In this document: piece after piece, positions 1-8,606 of the stretch
Numbering within the stretch: position 1 is the stretch's first letter
Layout: each line of letters begins with the position of its first letter
From: Pelagihabitans pacificus
Lineage (GTDB): Bacteria > Bacteroidota > Bacteroidia > Flavobacteriales > Flavobacteriaceae
Length of the DNA stretch: 64,000 bases
Direction: 5' to 3'
NCBI RefSeq assembly: GCF_009371985.2
Contig: NZ_VIKU02000001.1
Coordinates: 1,364,001-1,428,000 of the forward strand
Position numbers and translations under genes: made by a program
Notes under the pieces: generated by a model
The model's input: the letters and a program-made list of their open reading frames with translations, nothing else
The model's database searches: none
What the model was told of the DNA's origin: nothing

Positions 1-226
1 CACAATTGTTGGCTTCGCTGACCGCCAAGTTGACCACTTCTTTCTCCTTAGCTTTAAGGGAAGTCTTTGCGTTCTGCAAGCTTAGATAATTCGCTAGCGC
101 ATGTTTCGAATGGGCGTAGGTGGCATATAAATTAGGTACAAAGCCGACTGCTTTTTCCAAGTTGTCGAAAATCACTTGATTATCGTCACTTACTTCGTCT
201 CTTGTTGGTACTTTAAATGAGCTCAT
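1..226 (-). CDS. AhpD/carboxymuconolactone decarboxylase-family protein, N-terminal part
   Basis: Only the first 75 codons lie in the window; the gene runs off the left edge. The ATG is at 226 and the product begins MSSFKVPTRDEVSDDN, followed by FVPNLYATYAHS and LKAKEKEVVNLAVSEANNC. This is the N-terminal pattern of peroxidase-related AhpD-like proteins, in which a helix just before the redox CxxC motif carries the KEREVVNL signature. The catalytic cysteines would lie just beyond the edge and cannot be confirmed. A second AhpD-like gene, of a different subfamily, is at 31968. The open frame continues about 60 codons upstream of the ATG without another start, which I treat as chance. Confidence 0.8.
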   Translation of the reverse strand, partial: MSSFKVPTRDEVSDDNQVIFDNLEKAVGFVPNLYATYAHSKHALANYLSLQNAKTSLKAKEKEVVNLAVSEANNC

Positions 227-1046
227 AATAAATTTAAATGTTTTGTCGTTCCACGAAGCTGGATATTCGTTTGATTCGACTCTTCGCTTTATTGACGGTG
301 AATAAATGTTTTTCGCTACGATAGCTTTGTCGATTGCTTTATCCCACAGTAATAATCGTGATGGTATTTTGGTTCCCAAGGGGTATTGATGTCTATGGAT
401 TGAACCACTACCCTTTTGGTTTGTACAAAAATCCCAGTAAGATTAAAAATGAAAAATTGCGCTATCATTGTATGGCTGCTTTTGAAATACAGGGCAAAGA
501 TGCGGCTCAAAAAGGGGTAGGTGACAGTACGTTTTATCCGAAAATTTGTATATACTTCCCTCTGGTTCAAAAAACCGCTGGTTCAGAGACTCCTATTACA
601 ATGAAAGGCAGTAAAAAGCACCCCTATACCCCGAGGGATATAAAAAATTGCCTTACACCCATTACCACTTGATCTTTGCTTGCGGGAGAAAGGGTTGTAG
701 AAAATCAAGAAATATGACGGTAGGGCGACCTGCTCTGAATACCCCTTTTTTACCATCCGATTTTATGTTGAATTACATGGATTTTATGTGGTAAAAGGCT
801 TGAAACCGCAAGATTTTAAGGCTTTTACCTCCTTTTTTTGTTCAGACTTCCACAGCCAGATAATTTCAATTCCCCTTAATTATTAAACAAAACTGTTAAT
901 CATTCCTAGAAATTTCAGGGCGATCCGAACTTTTACTAGTATTGTTTAAAAATTGCTGTGAAATTGACTAGATACTGTCAACTTCAATTTGCGTCTATCC
1001 AGAATAATCTGGAATCTCTATTTATCGATTTCTAAGTAAAATAACG
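227..1046. other. Gene-free stretch between the AhpD-like gene and the PAS gene
   Basis: No supportable protein gene was found. Open frames of 84 and 112 codons overlap each other on opposite strands around 316-672 and resemble no family known to me. One hairpin stands out: an 8-base stem at 790-797 and 822-829 with a 24-base loop, followed by a run of seven T at 833-839 on the plus strand, which looks like a terminator although no gene is seen before it. The A+T-rich segment 880-1046 presumably holds the promoter of the PAS gene; a poor match (TTG, 17 bases, TCAATTTG) can be seen there. Confidence 0.5.
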
Positions 1047-1568
1047 ATGAACGAATTGAAACATTATGATAAGGCTGCCCAAGAATTTTATGGGTCTCAA
1101 TTCATAAAAGGCCTACCCATCGCTTCGTGGGATTCCTATGCACTGTACTTCGACAAACTGTCGAAAGCCGGTAGGGATATTGCCTTTTTGAATCGGCTTG
1201 CTAAAAATTACGGTTGGAGAGCCAATTTGAATTTAAATGAAGAGCTTGTGGAAAAAGAGCATGTCATTGTCGTTACCGATGATCGATTGCGAATCGTACA
1301 TGCGACCCACAACATTGTCGAAATGAACGGGTATAAGGCCGAGGATCTAATCGGTGAATCCCCAAAAATGTTCCAAGGTAAGGATACTTGTAAAAAGACT
1401 TCGAACTATATATCGAAAGCCATTAAGAATCGGGATTCGTTCGAAGCGGTGGTACTGAATTATAGAAAAGACGGAACACCCTATAGATGTTGGATAAAAG
1501 GAGAACCTTTGTTTAATGAGTCCGGCAGAGTGGTCCATTTTATTGCCTATGAAAAAGAAGTAGCTTAA
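1047..1568 (+). CDS. Stand-alone PAS-domain protein
   Basis: The 173-residue protein has an uncharacterised N-terminal helical part (about 1-68) and one PAS domain (about 70-170) containing MNGYKAEDLIGESPKMFQG, an Ealpha/Falpha arrangement close to that of LOV domains. The LOV photoactive cysteine (NCRFLQ) is replaced by SPKMFQ, so flavin photochemistry of the classical kind is not expected. There is no kinase, GGDEF, or DNA-binding output domain and no membrane segment, so it should act in the cytoplasm by binding another protein. Neighbours give no clue: it stands alone between a gene-free stretch and the convergent pyk gene. The sensed signal is unknown. Confidence 0.8.
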   Translation: MNELKHYDKAAQEFYGSQFIKGLPIASWDSYALYFDKLSKAGRDIAFLNRLAKNYGWRANLNLNEELVEKEHVIVVTDDRLRIVHATHNIVEMNGYKAEDLIGESPKMFQGKDTCKKTSNYISKAIKNRDSFEAVVLNYRKDGTPYRCWIKGEPLFNESGRVVHFIAYEKEVA

Positions 1569-1584
1569 GTGTTTGTTTACAACG

Positions 1585-1622
1585 AAAAAGCCCCGATTCC
1601 AATAGCGTTTCGGGGCTTTTTT
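1585..1622. terminator. Bidirectional terminator between PAS gene and pyk
   Basis: The stem AAAAAGCCCCG (1585-1595) pairs with CGGGGCTTTTT (1611-1621). An A run on one side and a T run on the other allow it to end both the rightward PAS transcript and the leftward pyk transcript. Confidence 0.9.
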
Positions 1623-1642
1623 ATTTAGTTCGTCAGCTAATC

Positions 1643-3085
1643 CTAAAAACTGCAGGTTTCTATTTCGGTAACCCTTAAGGTATTCACCATACCTTTATCC
1701 TTTATGGGCATGGCCGCCAAACTGATTAGCATATCACCAACTTCCAAAAAGCCTTTTTGGCATGCAATCCTGTTGACATCCTCAATGGTCTCATCCGTAG
1801 AAACAAAACGGTCGTAGTAAAAGGCATGCACCCCCCAAAGCAAACTTAATTGGCCTAGGATTCTTTTGTTCGAGGTAAATGTCAAAATATGGGCAGATGG
1901 CCTCCAAGCCGATATTTGAAATGCCGTATAACCACTATTGGTCAAGGTAGAAATGGCTTTGGCCTTTATTTCATTGGCCATGGTAGCCGCGTGGTAACAC
2001 ACCGATTTGGTGATATATCTTTTGGTACGAATATGGGGCGGGTCGTGCGGTACCTTGATTAACTCGGAGCCTTCGACGCTTTTAAGGATACTGGTCATTT
2101 TTTCTATGACCTGAACGGGATAGTTCCCCACCGAGGTTTCCCCGGAAAGCATTACGGCATCGGCTCCGTCCATCACCGAATTGGCCACGTCGTTTACTTC
2201 CGCCCTGGTCGGGGTTAGGCTTGTTATCATTGTTTCCATCATCTGGGTAGCGATAATAACAGGGATACGGGCTTTTTTAGCCCTTAGCACCAACTGTTTT
2301 TGAATCAATGGTACTTCCTGGGCGGGTACTTCTACTCCCAAGTCTCCCCTGGCAACCATGAGTCCGTCACAATACGACACGATTTTATCGATATTCTCCA
2401 CTGCCTCTGGTTTCTCGATTTTTGCAATGATAGGAATCTTTTCCTCCGAGTGTTCCTTGATCAAGTTTTGCAAATCAATCAAATCTTGACTAAAGCGAAC
2501 GAATGACAAAGCAATCCAGTCTACGTTTTTGGAAATGGCGAATATGGCATCTTTTACGTCTTTCTCGGTCAAGGCAGGCAAGGATATGTTGGTGTTTGGC
2601 AGGTTGACCCCTTTTTTCGACTTCAACGGACCTCCCTGTATTACTTTGGCCCTTACCTTGTCTTTGCCATTGGTCGAAAGTACTTCGAACATTAATTTCC
2701 CATCGTCCAACAGAATACGTTCCCCGGGTTTTACATCCTGAGGGAACGAACCATAATTCATATATACCCTTTCAGAAGTACCTTCAAAAGGTTTTCCGGT
2801 AACAAAATCCAACTCGTCACCAGGGGAAACGACTACCTCACCTGCCATTACCCCAACTCTTAGTTTGGGGCCCTGCAAATCGGCCAATATGGAGGTATAG
2901 GTGCTCATTTCTTCGTTAAGCTCCCGAATCATTTCAATCCGCCGGGATACGTCATCATAATCGGCATGGGAAAAATTGATCCTAAAGACATTTACCCCGG
3001 CCTCGATCATTTTTTTCAATGTTTCCTTTTTGCTCGTAGCGGGTCCAAGGGTAGCAACAATTTTTGTCTTTTTTCTGCTTGGCAT
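1643..3085 (-). CDS. pyk: Pyruvate kinase
   Basis: Catalyses phosphoenolpyruvate plus ADP to pyruvate plus ATP, the last step of glycolysis. The 480-residue length is normal for bacterial enzymes. The N-terminus (KTKIVATLGPATS), the RINFSH substrate-binding strand, the catalytic-lysine segment IAKIEKPEAVENIDKI, VARGDLGVE, and ADAVMLSGETSVGNYPV are all intact, followed by the C-terminal regulatory domain. The ATG at 3085 overlaps by one base the stop codon of the IPExxxVDY gene (TAATG), so the two are translationally linked. This is the last gene of the leftward acpP-fabF-rnc-IPExxxVDY-pyk block and is followed by a strong terminator. Confidence 0.97.
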   Translation of the reverse strand: MPSRKKTKIVATLGPATSKKETLKKMIEAGVNVFRINFSHADYDDVSRRIEMIRELNEEMSTYTSILADLQGPKLRVGVMAGEVVVSPGDELDFVTGKPFEGTSERVYMNYGSFPQDVKPGERILLDDGKLMFEVLSTNGKDKVRAKVIQGGPLKSKKGVNLPNTNISLPALTEKDVKDAIFAISKNVDWIALSFVRFSQDLIDLQNLIKEHSEEKIPIIAKIEKPEAVENIDKIVSYCDGLMVARGDLGVEVPAQEVPLIQKQLVLRAKKARIPVIIATQMMETMITSLTPTRAEVNDVANSVMDGADAVMLSGETSVGNYPVQVIEKMTSILKSVEGSELIKVPHDPPHIRTKRYITKSVCYHAATMANEIKAKAISTLTNSGYTAFQISAWRPSAHILTFTSNKRILGQLSLLWGVHAFYYDRFVSTDETIEDVNRIACQKGFLEVGDMLISLAAMPIKDKGMVNTLRVTEIETCSF

Positions 3086-3552
3086 TATAAAAATATTAGA
3101 TTGTTCTTAGATTTAAGCTTGTTGGCATCTATGGTATATGCTGTGATTATTTTGGGTACTTTCAACAAGGGTTTCAACACGGTTGCCTCAACATCAAAAT
3201 CGTCTTGCTCCACTTTTAGAAAATAATCTACTTCTTTATGCTCCGGTATCAGATGATGAATCGTAAAAGAGGGTTCTCCCTCAAAAAGGTCGATTCTTTG
3301 CGAACTTTCTTCCTGGGCGCTATTGTTCCTGATCAGTGACCAATAACTATCCTTTGTTTCATCCTTCCATTCAAAAATAGGAAACGAAAGATGTGATGTT
3401 AGCTGAAGATCTTCCTTACATCGCACGAACTTGGTTTTCAAGTGCAGGTTGATGAAATAAACCAGCTCATAATCTTCCAGGCTACTATGAAGGGCCACCA
3501 GATAAAACGGGTCTTCATAAAAATCATCCATAATTTTATGCACTGCGGCCAT
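3085..3552 (-). CDS. IPExxxVDY-family protein of unknown function
   Basis: A 155-residue protein of a family found in Bacteroidota and named after the motif seen here as LIPEHKEVDYFL. The N-terminus (HKIMDDFYEDPFYLVALHSSLEDYELVYFIN) is typical, which supports the ATG at 3552. No enzyme motifs, signal peptide or membrane segment can be seen. It sits between rnc and pyk and shares a TAATG stop/start with pyk, an arrangement that suggests tight co-expression with pyruvate kinase, but no function is established. A TAATTTTG box lies just upstream at 3560-3567. Confidence 0.9.
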   Translation of the reverse strand: MAAVHKIMDDFYEDPFYLVALHSSLEDYELVYFINLHLKTKFVRCKEDLQLTSHLSFPIFEWKDETKDSYWSLIRNNSAQEESSQRIDLFEGEPSFTIHHLIPEHKEVDYFLKVEQDDFDVEATVLKPLLKVPKIITAYTIDANKLKSKNNLIFL

Positions 3553-3559
3553 ATCAGAA

Positions 3560-3567
3560 CAAAATTA
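3560..3567 (-). promoter_or_regulatory. Possible -7 box before IPExxxVDY-pyk
   Basis: On the minus strand the bases read TAATTTTG, an exact fit to the Bacteroidota TAnnTTTG box, in the 120-base gap after rnc. No TTG is found at the usual distance and the start of transcription would fall almost on the ATG at 3552, so this is tentative. Confidence 0.35.
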
Positions 3568-3672
3568 TGTAAGCTGTAAAGATACGTTTATTAGGCTAAC
3601 CTGCCTATAGTGAGGAAATAGAAAGCGATATTTAACCCAACTAGAACGTTTTCGTAATTTGTTTTCAAGAAA

Positions 3673-4410
3673 TCAGGCCTTATCTATTTTATTTTGTAAT
3701 GCAAAATAGGCTCTTTTCGAAGCTCGTTCCTCAGCCTTCTTTTTAGAGGTGGCCCGAGCCTTGGCAATCACATGCTCCTCTATGGAAAGTTTCACGGCAA
3801 AATGCTTTAGCAAGTCTTTGCCGGTATCTTCATACACATCAAAGTTGAAGCTCTTTTTTTGCTTTTGGCACCACTCGATGACCAAGCTTTTGTAACTGAT
3901 GACCTTGCCTTCCAACTGTTCGATGTCCACATAAGGTTCGATGACGCGTGATTGGATGAATTTTTCACAATATTTATATCCGCGATCGAGATATATTGCT
4001 CCAACCAAGGCTTCAAATACGTTCCCGTGTATGTTGTCGCCAAAATGTGATTTTGGAATACGGCTCTCAACGAACTGGATCAAGTTAAGGTCTTTCCCCA
4101 GCTCGTTCAGGTGTTCCCTGCTTACGATCTTGGACCGCATCTTGGTAAGATACCCTTCGTCTCCACCGGGAACTTGTTTATACAGGTAATGGGAAATAAT
4201 TGTCCCTAGCATGGCATCGCCCAAAAACTCCAGACGTTCATAATTCATGGGATTGCCCTCATTATCCCGTTTATTGGCCGAACGGTGTAAAAAAGCCTTC
4301 TTGTAGATTTTGAGCTTTTTTGGTTTGAATCCCAGGATATGTTGTATCCCTAAAAAAAAATCCCCATCCTCCTTGGGATGGGAATTGAATATATTTTTTG
4401 GGAACACCAT
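3673..4410 (-). CDS. rnc: Ribonuclease III
   Basis: Endonuclease that cuts double-stranded RNA and processes rRNA precursors. The 245-residue protein has the catalytic domain in the first ~155 residues, with the signature NYERLEFLGDAMLG and the second metal-binding segment HGNVFEALVGAIYLDRG, then a double-stranded-RNA-binding domain (about 165-240) ending in KARATSKKKAEERASKRAYFAL. All four acidic metal ligands appear present. It lies 8 bases downstream of fabF, so the fabF transcript probably continues into it. Confidence 0.97.
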   Translation of the reverse strand: MVFPKNIFNSHPKEDGDFFLGIQHILGFKPKKLKIYKKAFLHRSANKRDNEGNPMNYERLEFLGDAMLGTIISHYLYKQVPGGDEGYLTKMRSKIVSREHLNELGKDLNLIQFVESRIPKSHFGDNIHGNVFEALVGAIYLDRGYKYCEKFIQSRVIEPYVDIEQLEGKVISYKSLVIEWCQKQKKSFNFDVYEDTGKDLLKHFAVKLSIEEHVIAKARATSKKKAEERASKRAYFALQNKIDKA

Positions 4411-4418
4411 GTGTTGGT

Positions 4419-5669
4419 TTAACTGATTTTCTTGAATACTACACAGGCATTGTGACCTCCAAATCCAAAGGTGTTGCTCATCGCAATATTGACATCTCTA
4501 GATTGTGCCTTGTTTAATGTGAGATTCAATCGAGAATCGATATTTTCATCAACCGTCGTATGATTAATAGTGGGAGGTACCAAATTGTGCTGCATGGCCA
4601 AAATGGAGGCAATTGCCTCGATAGCGCCCGCGGCTCCCAACAAATGCCCGGTCATCGATTTCGTGGAGTTGATATTGATATTCGGGGCATGATCTCCAAA
4701 CACCTCGGTAATGGCCTTTAATTCGGCCACATCGCCCAGCGGTGTCGATGTGCCGTGGGTGTTGATATGATCTACATCGGTCGGATTTAGACCGGCGTCC
4801 TTTAAACAGTTCTTCATTACCTGCACCACCCCGATACCCTCCGGATGCGGAGCAGTCATATGATACGCATCACTGGAAAGTCCGCCACCGGCAACTTCAG
4901 CATATATTTTGGCCCCCCTTGCTTTGGCATGCTCATATTCCTCCAAGATCAAGGCACCCGCACCTTCGCCTAGAACAAATCCGTCACGGGTGGCATCAAA
5001 GGGTCTGGAGGCGGTCTCGGGACTCTCGTTTCTGGTACTCAATGCATGCATTGCGCCAAAACCACCCATCCCTGCAATCGTCACCGCTGCTTCACTACCT
5101 CCCGAAACCACAACATCGCAATAGCCCAATCGAATGTAGTTCATGGCATCGATCAAGGCATTGGCAGAGGAGGCACAGGCCGAAACAGTCGTATAATTGG
5201 GACCCATGAACCCATGTTTGATGGAGATGTGACCCGGAGCGATGTCGGCAATCATTTTGGGGATGAAGAATGGATTGAACCGCGGTGTGCCATCGCCCTG
5301 GGCGAAGTTTATCACTTCGTTCTGAAAAGTCTCCAGTCCGCCGATACCGGCACCCCAAATAACACCAACGCGAAATTTATCCAATTTGTCCAGGTCCAAT
5401 GCGGCATCTTCGATGGCCTCGTCGGAAGATATCAAGGCATATTGGGCGAACCGATCCAATTTTCGAGCTTCTTTTCGGTCGAAAAAGTCTTGCGCATCGT
5501 ACCCCTTTAGTTCACACGCAAATTTTACTTTGAATTTTTCAGTGTCGTAGTACGTAACGGGCGCAGAGCCACTTTTCCCGTTCTTAAGACCGTTCCAGTA
5601 TTCTCCGATATTATTTCCTATGGGGGTCAAGGCTCCCAGACCGGTAACCACAACTCGTTTTAATTGCAT
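4419..5669 (-). CDS. fabF: 3-oxoacyl-[acyl-carrier-protein] synthase II (KAS II)
   Basis: Condenses malonyl-ACP with acyl-ACP in fatty-acid elongation. The 416-residue protein shows the catalytic triad of condensing enzymes: cysteine in TVSACASSANAL, histidine in NTHGTSTPLGD and histidine in KSMTGHLLGAAGA. The start MQLKRVVVTGLGALTPIG matches the family. It follows acpP by 146 bases, a gap that contains a long hairpin, so acpP may be made in excess and fabF partly from read-through or its own promoter. Confidence 0.97.
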   Translation of the reverse strand: MQLKRVVVTGLGALTPIGNNIGEYWNGLKNGKSGSAPVTYYDTEKFKVKFACELKGYDAQDFFDRKEARKLDRFAQYALISSDEAIEDAALDLDKLDKFRVGVIWGAGIGGLETFQNEVINFAQGDGTPRFNPFFIPKMIADIAPGHISIKHGFMGPNYTTVSACASSANALIDAMNYIRLGYCDVVVSGGSEAAVTIAGMGGFGAMHALSTRNESPETASRPFDATRDGFVLGEGAGALILEEYEHAKARGAKIYAEVAGGGLSSDAYHMTAPHPEGIGVVQVMKNCLKDAGLNPTDVDHINTHGTSTPLGDVAELKAITEVFGDHAPNININSTKSMTGHLLGAAGAIEAIASILAMQHNLVPPTINHTTVDENIDSRLNLTLNKAQSRDVNIAMSNTFGFGGHNACVVFKKIS

Positions 5670-5746
5670 TGAACCTTATTTTATTTTGCTAGTGAAATAC
5701 CTCCCAAAAAGTGTAAACAAAATGACGTTGAAAGTCAAGTGAAATT

Positions 5747-5790
5747 AAAAAAAATTATCCATGCGGCGTGAGTACCACATGGATAATTTT
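5747..5790 (-). terminator. Hairpin terminator or attenuator after acpP
   Basis: A 16-base stem (5751-5766 with 5775-5790, one mismatch) read leftward ends in a run of eight T (5747-5754 region). It lies between acpP and fabF and should end most acpP transcripts, which fits the need for much more carrier protein than synthase. Confidence 0.85.
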
Positions 5791-5815
5791 GAAACTTGTT
5801 CAAGAAAACATAAAA

Positions 5816-6049
5816 TTACTTCGCTTCTTCTATATAACTAATGGCTTGGCCAACGGTCGCTATGTTTTCAGCTTGATCATCAGGGATTTGAATATCGAAT
5901 TCCTTTTCAAACTCCATTATCAACTCAACAGTATCCAATGAATCTGCCCCTAGGTCGTTAGTAAAGCTAGCCTCGGTTACTACTTCATTCTCATCTACAC
6001 CCAATTTATCAACGATGATAGCTTTTACTCTTGATGCAATGTCTGACAT
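5816..6049 (-). CDS. acpP: Acyl carrier protein
   Basis: The 77-residue acidic protein carries growing fatty acids on a phosphopantetheine arm attached to Ser37 in the motif [10 protein letters not shown]. Length, charge and motif are canonical. It is first in the leftward block acpP-fabF-rnc-IPExxxVDY-pyk and is divergent from purN across a 146-base gap. A TATTTTTG box at 6084-6091 is its likely promoter element. Confidence 0.98.
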   Translation of the reverse strand: MSDIASRVKAIIVDKLGVDENEVVTEASFTNDLGADSLDTVELIMEFEKEFDIQIPDDQAENIATVGQAISYIEEAK

Positions 6050-6083
6050 AATTATTTTGGTTTTAAAAATTTAAAATTGATGG

Positions 6084-6091
6084 CAAAAATA
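6084..6091 (-). promoter_or_regulatory. -7 box of the acpP promoter
   Basis: Reading leftward the bases are TATTTTTG, an exact TAnnTTTG match, 35 bases before the acpP start codon. No clear TTG was found about 20 bases further upstream. Confidence 0.5.
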
Positions 6092-6198
6092 AAAAACTTT
6101 GGACTAAATACACTATTTGTCGTTAAAATGTACTGTAATTTAAGAAAATTAAGGACAGGAGTAGTATTTTCGTCGGAGAAATTTATGATTCTTCGGTG

Positions 6199-6783
6199 AT
6201 GGTCGAACTGCCCACAAAACGTATCGTTCTCTTTGCTTCAGGTTCAGGTTCAAATGTTGAAAACATAGTGCGTTACTTTCGTGATAGGCCCGACATTACG
6301 ATAGCCATGGTACTCACCAACAAAAGTGATGCCAAGGTTTTAGAAAGATGTAATACTTTGAATATTAGCGCTTTATACTTTAACCGTGCGGCATTCTCCA
6401 AAAGTGATGGTGTACTCGATATCTTAAAGGGCCTAAAACCGGATTTGATTGTCCTTGCCGGTTTCCTTTTGAAAATCCCACAAAACCTCATCGATTATTT
6501 TCCTAATAAGATCATTAATATTCACCCAGCCTTGTTGCCCAAATACGGAGGAAAAGGCATGTATGGAAAACATGTGCATCGGGCAGTAAAGGAACAAGGG
6601 GAAAAAGAAACAGGTATCACCATACACTACGTAAACAAGGATTACGACGAGGGGGCTATTATCTATCAAGCCAAAACAGCCCTATCCGAAGAGGATACGG
6701 TCGAAACCATTGCCCAAAAAGTACATGCACTGGAATACGAGCATTTTCCCAGAGTAATCGAACGATTGTTAGAAGGAGACTGA
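6199..6783 (+). CDS. purN: Phosphoribosylglycinamide formyltransferase
   Basis: Adds the C8 formyl group in purine synthesis, using 10-formyl-tetrahydrofolate. The product has the phosphate-binding loop FASGSGSNVENIV, the folate-site segment GFLLKIP, the catalytic asparagine and histidine in NIHPALLPKYGGKGMYG and the aspartate in NKDYDEGAI. At about 194 residues it has normal length. A GTG at 6196 directly precedes the ATG at 6199; I prefer ATG. Its TGA overlaps the ATG of the RNase H gene by one base (TGATG), so the two are coupled. Confidence 0.95.
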   Translation: MVELPTKRIVLFASGSGSNVENIVRYFRDRPDITIAMVLTNKSDAKVLERCNTLNISALYFNRAAFSKSDGVLDILKGLKPDLIVLAGFLLKIPQNLIDYFPNKIINIHPALLPKYGGKGMYGKHVHRAVKEQGEKETGITIHYVNKDYDEGAIIYQAKTALSEEDTVETIAQKVHALEYEHFPRVIERLLEGD

Positions 6784-7418
6784 TGGCCAAAAAAGAAAAG
6801 TTCTACACGGTCTGGAAAGGTAAACGCCCCGGCATTTATACTACCTGGGACGATTGCAAGGCCGCGATTACCGGGTTCAGGGGAGCCCAATACAAGTCGT
6901 TCCCTACCTTTGAGTTGGCCCAGAAAGCCTACAACGGCAATTACGATGAGTACAAGGGCAAGAAGAAAGGGGAACCATCGCTAACGCAAGAGCAATTGCT
7001 AAAGATAGGTAGCCCTAATTACCACTCGATAGCGGTAGACGCTGCCTCCAGTGGTAATCCCGGGGTGATGGAATATCAGGGGGTCGATACCAGAACAGGT
7101 AAGAAATTGTTCAAACAAGGCCCCTTCGCGGAGGGTACCAACAATATTGGTGAGTTCCTTGCCATTGTGCACGGGCTTGCCTATTTGAAAGAACGCAAGA
7201 GCGACCGTATCATCTATACCGACTCCCGTACGGCCATGAGCTGGGTGCGTAAAAAGAGTTGCAATACCAAATTGGAAGAGAACCCTAGGAACAAGCCGTT
7301 GTTCGACTTGATTCGGCGGGCCATCACTTGGTTAAAAAACAATTCCTACAACACTCCGATCGTCAAATGGGAGACCAAGGCATGGGGAGAGATCCCTGCG
7401 GATTTTGGGAGAAAATGA
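6783..7418 (+). CDS. rnhA: Ribonuclease HI with N-terminal viroplasmin/hybrid-binding domain
   Basis: Degrades the RNA strand of RNA-DNA hybrids. Residues 1-50 form the RNA-DNA hybrid-binding (viroplasmin-like) domain with the pattern FYTVWKGKRPGIYTTWDDC and FRGAQYKSFPTFELA. The RNase H fold follows from about residue 77, with acidic residues in IAVDAASSGNPG, NNIGEFLAIVHGL and IYTDSRTAMSW, and the tail WGEIPADFGRK, usual in the Bacteroidota branch of this family. The first motif lacks the TDGS of E. coli RNase HI. Translation is coupled to purN through a TGATG overlap, although the functions are unrelated. Confidence 0.92.
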   Translation: MAKKEKFYTVWKGKRPGIYTTWDDCKAAITGFRGAQYKSFPTFELAQKAYNGNYDEYKGKKKGEPSLTQEQLLKIGSPNYHSIAVDAASSGNPGVMEYQGVDTRTGKKLFKQGPFAEGTNNIGEFLAIVHGLAYLKERKSDRIIYTDSRTAMSWVRKKSCNTKLEENPRNKPLFDLIRRAITWLKNNSYNTPIVKWETKAWGEIPADFGRK

Positions 7419-7486
7419 CTTTACCGGTCTTTGTTCAAGGATAATACCAAGACCTTCATCAAATTTTATAATTTGATATAAATACG

Positions 7487-7519
7487 TTGCGCAATTGGTA
7501 TCCCAAAACTGTATATTTG
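7487..7519 (+). promoter_or_regulatory. Likely promoter of the PfkB-family kinase gene
   Basis: TTG at 7487-7489, a 22-base spacer and TATATTTG at 7512-7519 fit the Bacteroidota -33/-7 consensus. Transcription would begin about 15 bases before the ATG at 7539. The spacer is slightly longer than usual. Confidence 0.55.
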
Positions 7520-7538
7520 CAGCAAATTTTCAAAACAG

Positions 7539-8465
7539 ATGGGGAAACTCGTAATTGTAGGCACCGTAGCTTTTGACGAAATTGAATCGCCTTTTGGCAA
7601 AACTGACAAGATTTTGGGCGGTGCCGCTACCTTTATTGGCCTCGCGGCCGCTCAATTCGATGTGGACTCGGCCATTATCTCCATCGTTGGCGATGACCTG
7701 CCAAACGACTATTTGGATTTGCTTTCGAACCACGGCATGAACCTCGATGGACTCCAAGTCGTCAAAGGTGGAAAAACCTTTTATTGGAAGGGAAAGTACC
7801 ACAACGACCTGAACTCTAGGGATACCCTTGTGACCGAACTAAATACCCTGGCCGATTTTAATCCTGTTGTCCCGGAAAGTTATACCGATGCCGAGGTGGT
7901 TATGCTGGGCAACCTGCACCCAAGTGTTCAGATGAGCGTTATCGACCAAATGACGAAACGGCCCAAGTTGATTGTCTTGGATACCATGAATTTTTGGATG
8001 GATAATGCATTGCCAGAATTGAAGGAAGTCATCAGACACATTGATGTTATTACCATTAACGATGAAGAGGCTCGCCAATTGACGGGAGAATACGCCTTAA
8101 TAACTGCCGCTTCCAAAATACAGGAAATGGGTCCAAAATATGTGGTCATTAAAAAGGGGGAACACGGTGCGCTGTTGTTTAACAATGAAAACGTATTCTT
8201 TGCTCCTGCACTTCCGTTGGAAGAAGTCTTTGATCCAACCGGTGCGGGCGACACCTTTGCCGGGGGATTTGTAGGGTATTTGACAGCGACCGAAAATCTC
8301 TCCTTCAATAATATGAAACGCGCTATTATCCACGGCTCGAACCTTGCTTCTTTCTGCGTGGAGCGTTTCGGAACCGAACGAATGAAGAACCTAAAAAAAG
8401 AGGAGATAAACCAGAGGCTGCATCAATTCAAGGCCTTGACACAATTTGATATAGAATTGCAATGA
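7539..8465 (+). CDS. PfkB-family carbohydrate/nucleoside kinase
   Basis: A 308-residue kinase of the ribokinase/PfkB superfamily. The substrate-side motif GGAATFIGLAAAQ lies near residue 28 and the anion-hole/catalytic motif DPTGAGDTFAGGF near residue 230, with the aspartate base in GAGD. Substrate cannot be fixed: the sequence resembles the Bacteroidota group annotated as sugar kinase or adenosine-kinase-like. It has its own promoter and terminator, lies between two purine genes (purN-rnhA and the PurF-like gene), and so a nucleoside or ribose-related substrate is plausible but inferred. Confidence 0.88.
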   Translation: MGKLVIVGTVAFDEIESPFGKTDKILGGAATFIGLAAAQFDVDSAIISIVGDDLPNDYLDLLSNHGMNLDGLQVVKGGKTFYWKGKYHNDLNSRDTLVTELNTLADFNPVVPESYTDAEVVMLGNLHPSVQMSVIDQMTKRPKLIVLDTMNFWMDNALPELKEVIRHIDVITINDEEARQLTGEYALITAASKIQEMGPKYVVIKKGEHGALLFNNENVFFAPALPLEEVFDPTGAGDTFAGGFVGYLTATENLSFNNMKRAIIHGSNLASFCVERFGTERMKNLKKEEINQRLHQFKALTQFDIELQ

Positions 8466-8471
8466 AAACAC

Positions 8472-8493
8472 GCCCCTTTTTGGGGCTTTTTTT
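8472..8493 (+). terminator. Terminator after the PfkB kinase
   Basis: A short GCCCC/GGGGC stem (8472-8476 with 8482-8486) is followed by seven T, directly after the stop codon at 8463-8465. Confidence 0.85.
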
Positions 8494-8606
8494 AGCCTTG
8501 TCCGCAATAGAAATCAGGCAGACGTCAGCCGCCAAAGGAGCAAGAAAAGCAACCTGGTCTTGGGCACCTCTCGAACAAGGTTAAGGAAATAAAAAGTACA
8601 GTTAGA

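Noticed and set aside
227-420. Upstream in-frame extension of the AhpD-like gene
   Set aside because: About 60 codons are open but there is no start codon and the family N-terminus begins at the ATG at 226.
334-672. 112-codon plus-strand frame and overlapping 84-codon minus-strand frame
   Set aside because: They overlap in antisense, have no family resemblance and no promoter or neighbour support.
4909-5510. Long open frames on the plus strand inside fabF
   Set aside because: Antisense shadows of a well-defined gene.
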